Below, in pieces: positions 20,425 to 28,478 of a stretch of 64,000 nt of DNA. Position 1 is the first letter of the stretch. Each line of letters starts with the position of its first letter. Source of the stretch: a bacterium (lineage in GTDB: Bacteria; Bdellovibrionota_G; JALEGL01); NCBI GenBank assembly GCA_022763185.1, contig JALEGL010000003.1, positions 118,742-182,741 on the forward strand, read 5' to 3'. The notes beneath the pieces were generated by a model. That model worked only from the letters and a program-made list of their open reading frames with translations, searched no databases and was not told the DNA's origin. A program made the position numbers and the translations under genes.

Positions 20425-21474
20425 ATGCGCTTAAATCAAGAAAAATTCAATGAGTATTATCAAGCCTTGCTGGCCAAAGACCATCAATACGAAGGGGCCT
20501 TTTTTGCCTGCATCAGCAGTACTGGCATTTTTTGCCGTCCAAGCTGTCATGCCAGAAAACCGAAAAAAGAAAATGTTGAGTTTGTAATGAGTAGTCAAGA
20601 AGCGTTAAGAAAAGGCTATCGGCCGTGTAAAGTCTGCTCACCCATGCAGGCTTTAGCGGATAAGCCAGATTGGTTAAATATACTGTTTACAGTGATGGAG
20701 ACTGAAGAACGCTATCGTTTTTCAGATCAAGATATTAAAGACTTAGGTATAGATCCCAACAGAGTAAGGCGTTGGTTTAAAAAAAATCACAACATGACCT
20801 TTCAAGCCTACTTAAGATCTTTAAGAATGGGACAGGCTTTTGGTCATTTGAATCAAGGAGGCAAAGTGATTGATGCAGCTATGGAGTATGGCTATGAATC
20901 TTTAAGTGGTTTTACGCATGCCTTTAAACAGCTTACAGGAAAATCACCAAAAAATATTGATGCCAATACGGTTATAGAAAGTTATCAGCTGTTGACACCT
21001 TTGGGCCCCATGTTGGCAGCCAGCATTAATGAAAAAATATGTTTGTTGGAGTTCAATGACAGAAGAATGTTGGAAACAGAGTTGATTGCTATTCAAAAAC
21101 ATTTTAAAGCCCCCATCGTTCTTAAAAAAAATAAAGTGATAGAGCAACTGCAAGAAGAATTGAATGAGTACTTTACAGGAAAAAGAAAAAAGTTTTCTGT
21201 TGCTTTACACATGGTGGGCAGTGATTTTCAAAAACAGGTTTGGCAAGTGTTGATGACTATCCCTTATGGAGAAGTAAGAAGTTATAAACAACAAGCACAA
21301 AGTATGCAGCACCCTAAAGCTTTTAGAGCCGTTGCCAATGCCAATGGGGCCAATAAAATTGCTATCGTTATTCCTTGTCATAGAGTCATTGGCAGCGATG
21401 GAAGCTTATGTGGCTACGGTGGTGGACTTGAAAGAAAAAAACAGTTGTTAAAACTGGAAGGTTATAGAGTTTAA
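20425..21474 (+). CDS. ada: bifunctional DNA-repair methyltransferase and activator Ada
   Basis: Ada removes methyl groups from DNA phosphotriesters and O6-methylguanine and activates the adaptive response. I start at ATG 20425 (349 residues; AAGG just upstream) because this puts the N-terminal zinc cysteines at C37, C41, C68 and C71, one off from C38/C42/C69/C72 of Escherichia coli Ada. The order is Ada-Zn domain (1-75), AraC-type HTH (about 80-170) and the MGMT domain (about 180-349), with I-P-C-H-R-V containing the acceptor Cys and I-P-Y-G-E-V before it. Earlier codons from 20353 encode a hydrophobic stretch unlike Ada. The 3' end overlaps the convergent oxidase gene by four bases. Confidence 0.94.
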   Translation: MRLNQEKFNEYYQALLAKDHQYEGAFFACISSTGIFCRPSCHARKPKKENVEFVMSSQEALRKGYRPCKVCSPMQALADKPDWLNILFTVMETEERYRFSDQDIKDLGIDPNRVRRWFKKNHNMTFQAYLRSLRMGQAFGHLNQGGKVIDAAMEYGYESLSGFTHAFKQLTGKSPKNIDANTVIESYQLLTPLGPMLAASINEKICLLEFNDRRMLETELIAIQKHFKAPIVLKKNKVIEQLQEELNEYFTGKRKKFSVALHMVGSDFQKQVWQVLMTIPYGEVRSYKQQAQSMQHPKAFRAVANANGANKIAIVIPCHRVIGSDGSLCGYGGGLERKKQLLKLEGYRV

Positions 21475-22871
21475 AGTTTTAAAACCTTACCTGGATTCAT
21501 GATGTTGTGCGGATCGAGGGCTTTTTTAATCGATTGCATGGTATCCAGATGCGCTTGAGAATTGGTGATGTTCATGAACTTTACTTTATCCATACCAATA
21601 CCGTGCTCACCGGATAAGGTGCCGCCCAGCTTGTGCGTGGCTGTAAAAAAATCATTGAGAATCAGTTCTTTTTTAGCATTCCATTCTTGTTCAGGCGTAT
21701 CCTGTTTTAAAAAATAGGTGTGTAAATTACCGTCGCCAGCATGACCATAAGAAATACAGGCTGTGTTATGCTTTTTAGATACTTCACGTGCGGCTTGTAA
21801 TAAGTTTTTGATTTTACTTCTGGCTACAACACTATCGGCCTCAACATAGTCTCCTTGTGCAACAATACTATTGCGCACACTTTTTCTAAACAACCATAAA
21901 TCTTCTCTTTGTTGCTCATTTTGTGCCATGAGCGGCTCATCTGCACAAAGATCAATAATACTCTCATATAGTTTCATGGTTTGTTGTTCTATTTGATCTT
22001 CTCCCATGGCATCCAATTCAATCAATAAACTGGCAGCCGCCTGTTCAAAAGGATAGGTGTACTGATAGATCGCTTTCACACAATCCACGGCTTCTTTAGG
22101 GATCAGCTCCATGGTAGGGATAGATAAACCTTGTTTGAGTAAAGAGTTAACGGCAATGGCAGCAGCATCCAAACTATCAAAGGCAATCAATAAAGTTTGT
22201 CTGTGTTTGGGTAAAGGAATAAGCTTTAAAATGATTTTACTGACAATGCCCAATGTTCCTTCTGAGCCGGTAAACAATTGGGTTAAGTCATAGCCTGTAG
22301 AGCATTTCATCCATGGTCCCGCGGTTTGAATCACTTCACCATTGGGGAGCACTACTTCTAAACCCCTAACATATTCACGCGTCACGCCATATTTCACGGC
22401 ACAAAGGCCACCAGCGTTGGTGGCGATGTTGCCGCCTATAGAGCAATAATCGACACTGGCGGGTACGGGTGGGTAAAATAAGCCTTTGGGTTCAACCGTT
22501 TTGCGGATGTCACCGGTAATCATGCCCGGCTCTACAGTAGCCGTGAAATTTTCTTCATCCAGTTCAAGCAAACGGTTCATGTGTTCAAAACAGATAATGA
22601 TGGATTCATCAATAGGAACACACGCACCATTCAAACCAGAACCAGCCCCTCTGGGAACAATGGGTAACTTTAGCTTGTGCGCAAGCTTGACAATGTTTTG
22701 GATATCTTGTGTGCTCTTTGGAAAAACCACCGGACAACTGAATAAAGGCGTGCAAGCACTTTCATCTCTTTGGTAATCCATGCATTTTTCATGATCAGTC
22801 ATTATTACAATATCGGGATGATCGGTATTGAGTGCATTCAAAAATGCTTGAGTTTTATTTGGGTAGTCCAT
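21471..22871 (-). CDS. FAD-linked oxidase, GlcD / D-lactate dehydrogenase type
   Basis: 466 residues of the VAO/PCMH flavoprotein fold. The FAD-binding segment has P-R-G-A-G-S-G-L-N-G-A, S-I-G-G-N-I-A-T-N-A-G-G and G-S-E-G-T-L-G-I-V; the C-terminal substrate domain has S-Y-G-H-A-G-D-G-N-L-H and S-G-E-H-G-I-G. Members oxidise glycolate, D-lactate or other 2-hydroxyacids and pass electrons to partner proteins or quinone. No glcE or glcF is adjacent, so a stand-alone D-lactate-type dehydrogenase is more likely than glycolate oxidase. Starts at ATG 22871. Confidence 0.9.
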   Translation of the reverse strand: MDYPNKTQAFLNALNTDHPDIVIMTDHEKCMDYQRDESACTPLFSCPVVFPKSTQDIQNIVKLAHKLKLPIVPRGAGSGLNGACVPIDESIIICFEHMNRLLELDEENFTATVEPGMITGDIRKTVEPKGLFYPPVPASVDYCSIGGNIATNAGGLCAVKYGVTREYVRGLEVVLPNGEVIQTAGPWMKCSTGYDLTQLFTGSEGTLGIVSKIILKLIPLPKHRQTLLIAFDSLDAAAIAVNSLLKQGLSIPTMELIPKEAVDCVKAIYQYTYPFEQAAASLLIELDAMGEDQIEQQTMKLYESIIDLCADEPLMAQNEQQREDLWLFRKSVRNSIVAQGDYVEADSVVARSKIKNLLQAAREVSKKHNTACISYGHAGDGNLHTYFLKQDTPEQEWNAKKELILNDFFTATHKLGGTLSGEHGIGMDKVKFMNITNSQAHLDTMQSIKKALDPHNIMNPGKVLKL

Positions 22872-22933
22872 GTTCAGCTTATATCTATCTTTAAAAAGAT
22901 ATCAACTCCATTGCATATTATAGAATTGGTGGA

Positions 22934-24496
22934 TTATTTTTGCCATGACACATGCTTTTCAATTGCTTTAAAAATAGCATCTACAACTAAGGCCATAGCG
23001 GCAGCAGGAATAGCACCTAATAAAATATAATAGGTATTGGCTTGTGAGATGCCTTGAAAAATTGGGTCTCCTAAACCTCCAGCACCAATAAGAGAAGCTA
23101 AGGTTGCTGTGCCAATGGTAATAACAGCGGCTATTCTAATCCCAGCAAAAATTTGTGGTAGAGCCAGAGGCATCAAAACATAGCGCAAGAGCTGTTTTTG
23201 ATTCATGCCCAAGCTTAAGGCAGATTCTTTGGTATGCTTGGGTATGGATGAAATTCCTGTATAGGTGTTGGTAATGATGGGTAAAAGTGAGTATAGGAGT
23301 AAAGCAACAATAGAAGGTTTGATTCCAATGCCCAAAACAGGAATTAAAAAGCCAAGAAGGGCTAGGCTTGGAACAGTTTGTAAAACATTGCTGATGAAAA
23401 ATACAACCCTTTTAAAAATCTTGTTTCTTTGGGCATAAACGCCTAAGGGTACAGCTAAAACAATTGAGCATAAAATGACAAAAAAGCATAGCAATGCATG
23501 TTCAAAAGTCTTTTTAAAGAGCAACGCTTGTTGTGATTTTACAAATTTAAAAAAACCGAGATTTTGTGAGCTGTTTTTTTTAAGGCTTGTTTTACTTCTT
23601 GTCTTAAAAATATGACTTTGTAAAAATTCTTTGGCAACTACATCGACAGCATAACCATACTCATCAACTTGTTGATTAAGTTTTTGCATGGTGGCATTAT
23701 CGATTTTATTTTCAAAAGCAGAAAATAGTTTTTGTACGGCGGGGTTGTTTTTTACCAGAGAGTTTTTGGCTAGCCAAGCGGCATGGTAAGGCGGAAAATA
23801 TTGTTTGTTGTCTTCAAGAATATCCAGCTTAAATTTAATGATTCTAGCATCTGTAGAGAAGGCAGTGATAATGTCAACAAGTTGATTATCAATGGCTTGA
23901 TACATAAGCCCAGGTTCTAGATTGATTTGCTTGATATTATTAAGGTTTAAGTTGTACCACTGACTTAGACCTTTTAAGCCATCGGGCCGGGTAAAAAAAG
24001 CATGGGGTGCGCCCATTTTTATTCTTTGGGTCTCTGATTGTGCTAATAAATTTTTTAACTGTTCGATGTTGGTAATGCTTTTAAACTTTTCATCGCTATT
24101 TCTTACAGCAAGGGCATAAGTATTATTAAAGCCTATGGGTTTAGACCAGCTGAGATTATACTGTTGCATAAATTCTTTATGCACAATGTTCCAAATATTT
24201 TCTGGATTGGATTCACCGTGAAGTTTTAGGATAGAGATATAACCTGTGCCAGTGTATTCTGGATAAAGATCTATGCTTCCTTGTTTAAGGGCTTCAAACA
24301 CAATATGTGAACCAGCAAGGTTCAGCTTTCTTTCTACCTCTTCTCCTTGATGCTCCAGATATTGGGCTGCCAACTCGCCAAGAATAAGTTGTTCAGTAAA
24401 ATTTTTTGAACCAATGATAATTTTAGCTGAAACTGCTTGAGTAAAAAGCAAAAAAAACCCTACGCATAGACTTTTTATTTTAAAATCAATAGTCAT
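22934..24496 (-). CDS. QAT-family ABC transporter, fused substrate-binding and permease protein
   Basis: 520 residues from ATG 24496, which begins a clean signal peptide (cleavage near A-V-S-A); a start at 24526 would add ten residues. The N-terminal part (about 25-295) is an OpuBC/ProX-like binding domain with I-I-G-S-K-N-F-T-E-Q and Y-P-E-Y-T-G-T-G-Y. The C-terminal part (about 325-520) is a ProW-type permease with the E-S-A-L-S-L-G-M EAA loop. Substrates of the family are betaine, choline, carnitine or, for EgtU, ergothioneine. The binding domain precedes the permease, whereas many known fusions have the reverse order. It overlaps the ATPase gene by 11 bases. Confidence 0.9.
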   Translation of the reverse strand: MTIDFKIKSLCVGFFLLFTQAVSAKIIIGSKNFTEQLILGELAAQYLEHQGEEVERKLNLAGSHIVFEALKQGSIDLYPEYTGTGYISILKLHGESNPENIWNIVHKEFMQQYNLSWSKPIGFNNTYALAVRNSDEKFKSITNIEQLKNLLAQSETQRIKMGAPHAFFTRPDGLKGLSQWYNLNLNNIKQINLEPGLMYQAIDNQLVDIITAFSTDARIIKFKLDILEDNKQYFPPYHAAWLAKNSLVKNNPAVQKLFSAFENKIDNATMQKLNQQVDEYGYAVDVVAKEFLQSHIFKTRSKTSLKKNSSQNLGFFKFVKSQQALLFKKTFEHALLCFFVILCSIVLAVPLGVYAQRNKIFKRVVFFISNVLQTVPSLALLGFLIPVLGIGIKPSIVALLLYSLLPIITNTYTGISSIPKHTKESALSLGMNQKQLLRYVLMPLALPQIFAGIRIAAVITIGTATLASLIGAGGLGDPIFQGISQANTYYILLGAIPAAAMALVVDAIFKAIEKHVSWQK

Positions 24497-25211
24497 AGCG
24501 CTGGCTTTCAATAAAAGATTGAACAAGAGGGTTGCCTGTGTTTTCTAAAAATGAACGGGGTGAGCCCTGCTGAATCATAGAACCTTCATTGAGAAAAAAA
24601 ATATGTTCACTTAACATAAACGCTTCATGGATATCATGCGTAACCATGACTATGGTAGTGCTGTGTTTTTTATGCAAGTCTTTCAGTGTTTCTTGCAAAG
24701 AGCGTTTGGTTACAGGGTCTAAGGCTGAGAAAGGCTCATCTAAAAGTAAAACTTTGGGTTGCATGATTAAAGCCCTGGCCAAAGCCACACGTTGCTTTTG
24801 CCCGCCGCTGAGTTGGGCTGGCAGTTTATTCCAAACATCGTTAGGGTCTAGATGTAAGTCTTCCAAAATAGATTTGATTTTTTCATCCGTTACCCGATCT
24901 AAGCTATTTTGTATTATTCCGGGTAAGGCAATGTTTTTCCATACAGGTAAATGGGGAAATAAACTTTCTTGTTGGATGACATAAGCTACAAATTTTCTTA
25001 ATTGGGATAGTTGCCAGTTTTTTTTGCCATCAACTGTGATACTTCCAGACTGTATTGGAACCAAAGCGTTGATTGTTTTTAACAAAGTTGTTTTTCCGCA
25101 ACCACTGGGTCCAATAAGACTTACTAAACGCCCAGCTTGAACAGATAAACTAATATTATTTAGGATCTGTATATGATTAAAACGTACAGAGATGTCTTGT
25201 AGCTCTAGCAA
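24486..25211 (-). CDS. QAT-family ABC transporter ATP-binding protein
   Basis: 241-residue ABC ATPase: Walker A G-P-S-G-C-G-K-T-T, Q-loop I-Q-Q-E-S, signature L-S-G-G-Q-K-Q-R, Walker B V-L-L-L-D-E-P-F-S-A-L-D and the H-loop V-T-H-D. It lacks the C-terminal CBS domains found in osmosensing OpuA/ProV, so ionic-strength gating by CBS is not expected. Start is TTG at 25211, as no ATG precedes the L-E-L-Q-D-I-S-V-R-F opening. It is the first gene of a two-gene operon with the fused binding/permease protein. Confidence 0.92.
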   Translation of the reverse strand: MLELQDISVRFNHIQILNNISLSVQAGRLVSLIGPSGCGKTTLLKTINALVPIQSGSITVDGKKNWQLSQLRKFVAYVIQQESLFPHLPVWKNIALPGIIQNSLDRVTDEKIKSILEDLHLDPNDVWNKLPAQLSGGQKQRVALARALIMQPKVLLLDEPFSALDPVTKRSLQETLKDLHKKHSTTIVMVTHDIHEAFMLSEHIFFLNEGSMIQQGSPRSFLENTGNPLVQSFIESQRYDY

Positions 25212-25306
25212 ATCAGACAGAAGCTATCACAGTTTAGTCAATTATAAAAATAATGGGGCGCTCTATCAACAATGATAGACCTGTGCTATATCTTACTTAA
25301 AAAAAA

Positions 25307-26581
25307 ATGATTGGAGTCATAAAAAAATATCGCCGTTATGTAATAGTTGTTGTCATGTTAGCAGCTTGCTCAAAAGGACGTTATTTGCCAGAACCCTATC
25401 CTCTAGGGCAGGAATACTTTGCCTATACTCCAAATGCAAGTTGTGATTGTGATTTAATCATTGACCAAGACCAAAACACGGTTGATGCCAGAACCTTTGC
25501 ACCTGGAACTGAGTTATGTTTCAATGCACAACTTAGTCCCACTAGAGGCCCCATACGATTTGAAAATTTAAAGGGTACACGCACAAAACCAATTATTATT
25601 CGTAACTGTATGGGAAGGGTTAATCTTGTTTCCAGTGACCATAGACCTGCGCTGTATGCACAAGGCGAGTATTTTAGGATTACAGGTAAAGGTCAGAATG
25701 AAAGTTTTATAGGCTTAGAGTTTCAGGCCAGTCAGGCGGCGCAAGCCATTGCTATAGGAAAATCCAGTTATTTTGAGATAGATCATGTACATATCAGTGC
25801 ATCACAGTTTGCAGGCATTATGGCTAAAGTCGATCCCAGTTCTGATGATTGTAAATATGGAGACCGTCGTTATGACAGCTTTATCATGAAGCATATTCAT
25901 ATTCATCATAATACAATTGAAAACACCGGCGGTGAAGGGATTTATGTGGGTAATAGTTTTTATGGGGGAACAACTTCGCAATACTGTTTGAGTAACCCAA
26001 ATTGCGGTAGTTGGATTTGTGGAGGTATTCAGTTTCCTCATGAAGTGATGGATGTTTATATATGGAATAACACTATAAGTGAAACTGCTTGGGATGCCGT
26101 GCAAGTGGGAAGTACTATTCATAATTGTTTTATTGATAACAATAGGATCAGTCAGTGGGGGCAAGCCAATGTAAGTGGGCAAAACTATGGTGTTCAAGTG
26201 GGACAGGGATCAAGTTGTCAGGTTAGTCAGAATACTTTAACCAACGGTAAAACGGGTTTTCATATATCCGGTTTGGGTAATACTGTTGTTGAGAGCAATC
26301 AAGTATTAAATTTTAGTGGCAATGGGATTTTGGTGAATCCCTATGCATCACCCCTATCCAGCGACATCGTTAAGAAAGGTTTTTTAGGAGGGTTTATTCT
26401 AAGAGATAATACTTTTACTACAGTTACAAGTTCTTTGCCTATAATCAGAGATGTACGGCGAGAAAACTTAGTGCCACCAGAGGGCAACGCTATTCATGAC
26501 AATAGTATCAACGCAACAACAGAGAGTTTTCAGTTGTCATCAGAGTATCATTGGGAGCTTTATAACAACCTCATCAATTAG
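25307..26581 (+). CDS. right-handed beta-helix lipoprotein
   Basis: 424 residues with a lipoprotein signal (basic N-terminus K-K-Y-R-R, lipobox L-A-A-C21). The mature protein shows repeated short strands with N-x-I / V-x-x-N patterns (H-H-N-T-I-E-N-T, W-N-N-T-I-S-E-T, D-N-N-R-I-S-Q-W, S-Q-N-T-L-T-N-G, E-S-N-Q-V-L-N-F), the signature of parallel beta-helix (PbH1) repeats. Several Cys residues (for example C-D-C-D and C-L-S-N-P-N-C) could form disulfides. Proteins of this fold bind or cleave polysaccharide; no catalytic motif is evident, so function is open. Confidence 0.82.
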   Translation: MIGVIKKYRRYVIVVVMLAACSKGRYLPEPYPLGQEYFAYTPNASCDCDLIIDQDQNTVDARTFAPGTELCFNAQLSPTRGPIRFENLKGTRTKPIIIRNCMGRVNLVSSDHRPALYAQGEYFRITGKGQNESFIGLEFQASQAAQAIAIGKSSYFEIDHVHISASQFAGIMAKVDPSSDDCKYGDRRYDSFIMKHIHIHHNTIENTGGEGIYVGNSFYGGTTSQYCLSNPNCGSWICGGIQFPHEVMDVYIWNNTISETAWDAVQVGSTIHNCFIDNNRISQWGQANVSGQNYGVQVGQGSSCQVSQNTLTNGKTGFHISGLGNTVVESNQVLNFSGNGILVNPYASPLSSDIVKKGFLGGFILRDNTFTTVTSSLPIIRDVRRENLVPPEGNAIHDNSINATTESFQLSSEYHWELYNNLIN

Positions 26582-26600
26582 CTTAGGGTCAATTTTTAGT

Positions 26601-27464
26601 TTAGTTGCGAAACTCCGGCATTTTATCAAAATATGAAAAAACAAAGTTGAGTGCAATCAAACGGTTTAAGTGACATTGTGTTTCTTGAGGAAGGCTAACA
26701 AAAAAACTCTGCCACTGGGTAGGAATATTTAAAGGAGATAAAAAGTGTTCATCCAAGGCGCGTTGAATTCTATTATGTCCACCGTTGTAGCCTAAAACTG
26801 CCAGTGGCCAATAATTATAGTTATCATACATGTTGCTAAGATAGCGGCAAGCAGCATCTGTTGAGGCATCTATATCTGTTCTTAAGTCTATATCTCGGTA
26901 TAGAATACCATATTCTTCAGCCGTAGCTTCAGTAAACTGCCATAAGCCGGCAGCATTTTCTCCAGATATGAGGTTTCTTTTTAAATCTGTTTCTGCAATG
27001 GGTAAAACCAATAAAGCCTTGGGGATGCCATAGTCAGCAAAATGTTTTTTAAAAACAGGAAAGTAGGTTGATAATGCTGGCAAATATAAATTTTGGTAGG
27101 TGATAAAGTTTTTTAATTGATGATTATGATGCTTGATTAAATAATATCCAATAATACGAATAACATCAGCATTAACAAGGTATTGAGTGTCAGCATCAAA
27201 AAAAACAGCATCTCTTTGTTGAAGCGTTTGAACAATGTCATCTTTATTGAGATTGAGAAGAAGTTTCACTTCATCAACTGTATGAATGGCATGTTTACAG
27301 ACACTGGTCCATTCTTTATTGCTGCGGCGTTGTTCAGATAATGAATCAATGGTTTTGATTTGTTCATGAGTTTGTGCAAAACATAGCACATGAAAAAATA
27401 ATAGATAAAAGATAATAGTTTTACAATACAAGCTGTTTCCCCTTAAAAAAGGACTTAAAATCAC
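26601..27464 (-). CDS. lytic transglycosylase (SLT/MltD type)
   Basis: 287 residues with a signal peptide (hydrophobic I-I-F-Y-L-L-F-F-H-V-L-C-F-A, cleavage near F-A-Q). The SLT domain (about 145-260) has the catalytic Glu in L-P-I-A-E-T-D-L, followed by G-E-N-A-A-G-L-W-Q-F and later Y-N-Y-W-P-L-A-V-L-G-Y-N-G-G, matching the E, G-L-M/W-Q-F and A-Y-N-x-G motifs of family 1 transglycosylases. It cleaves the MurNAc-GlcNAc bond of peptidoglycan. No LysM domain is attached, unlike MltD. Start is GTG at 27464. The C-terminus is short, so it is a compact version. Confidence 0.88.
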   Translation of the reverse strand: MILSPFLRGNSLYCKTIIFYLLFFHVLCFAQTHEQIKTIDSLSEQRRSNKEWTSVCKHAIHTVDEVKLLLNLNKDDIVQTLQQRDAVFFDADTQYLVNADVIRIIGYYLIKHHNHQLKNFITYQNLYLPALSTYFPVFKKHFADYGIPKALLVLPIAETDLKRNLISGENAAGLWQFTEATAEEYGILYRDIDLRTDIDASTDAACRYLSNMYDNYNYWPLAVLGYNGGHNRIQRALDEHFLSPLNIPTQWQSFFVSLPQETQCHLNRLIALNFVFSYFDKMPEFRN

Positions 27465-27495
27465 ATTTATGATCTAAAAGTCAAGGGGTAAAGGC

Positions 27496-28242
27496 TCAGT
27501 CGTTTTGAATAATCCACATTTCAGCGTGCCAATTTAGATAACGTAGAGATTTTTCAACTGTAAAATTGTTATATGTGAACTCAGAAATTTCATCTCTTAG
27601 TTGTTTTTTTAAAGAGGTGTCTTGGATACCCAGTAAAACATTATGGATATATTTATTGAGGTCATAAGCACTTTCAAAGTAGACACGATAAATGTAGGGA
27701 ATGGTTCTAAGGTTAACCACATTTTCATTAAAAAATTGGTATTTAAATTCCGATAACGGTGTGTAATCAAACGGCATGTGATTTTTATATTTTTTATAAA
27801 AATGTCTTAAAATATTCCACCAATCTCCAGAGTCTGTATTCATAATAACTATCAAGGAACCATTTTTATTCAGCTTGGATAATAAAGTTTCAAGGAGGGC
27901 TCCCCATTGTGATGGAGGAATATAATAGAGCACATGTGATAAAAAAATAAGATCGTAAGATTGTGTAAGGTCATACTCTTCTATTTTTGCATGAATGCAC
28001 TGAGCATTTTTAAAGTTTCTTTTAAGGTGTTTTAAAAAAGACTCGTCTTTTTCAATAAGGGTAAGTGATTTGCTGTGCTTTTGAAATACTGAACTAAAAA
28101 CACCGGTACCGGCACCTATATCTAGGACTGAGTTAAAATATTTGCTTTGCAGCCATGCTTCCAAGTATGCAGAGACAATTTTTTTTTCATCTGTTCTGTC
28201 ATAAAAAGAGTTGATACGTTTGTAATAGCTTTTTTTATCCAC
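27496..28242 (-). CDS. class I SAM-dependent methyltransferase
   Basis: 248 residues with a Rossmann methyltransferase core: motif I V-L-D-I-G-A-G-T-G-V-F at about 38-48, an acidic residue after strand 2 (L-I-E-K-D), and motif IV-like Y-D-L-I-F-L-S-H-V-L-Y-Y-I. The last hundred residues are helical and may bind substrate. Substrate unknown; a small-molecule methyltransferase is most likely. GTG start at 28242. It lies 31 bases upstream of the transglycosylase start on the same strand, so the two may be co-transcribed. Confidence 0.85.
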   Translation of the reverse strand: MDKKSYYKRINSFYDRTDEKKIVSAYLEAWLQSKYFNSVLDIGAGTGVFSSVFQKHSKSLTLIEKDESFLKHLKRNFKNAQCIHAKIEEYDLTQSYDLIFLSHVLYYIPPSQWGALLETLLSKLNKNGSLIVIMNTDSGDWWNILRHFYKKYKNHMPFDYTPLSEFKYQFFNENVVNLRTIPYIYRVYFESAYDLNKYIHNVLLGIQDTSLKKQLRDEISEFTYNNFTVEKSLRYLNWHAEMWIIQND

Positions 28243-28478
28243 TTGGATTCTGATAATATAGCAAGCTAAGAAAATAATATATAAAATTATAAATAATACT
28301 AAAAAGTGCCTTATTATTTAAGGCTAAATAAAGTAATAGCGCTGTGAACGATTTTTAAAAAAGTTTGTTTGTTTTTTCTTTTACATTAACTTGACGGCAC
28401 AAAGGGTACGTTTTAAATAAAATCTTAAGCCTCATAAATCTACTTATGTTGAGATCGTGTTTACGGTAAGGAGAATGC

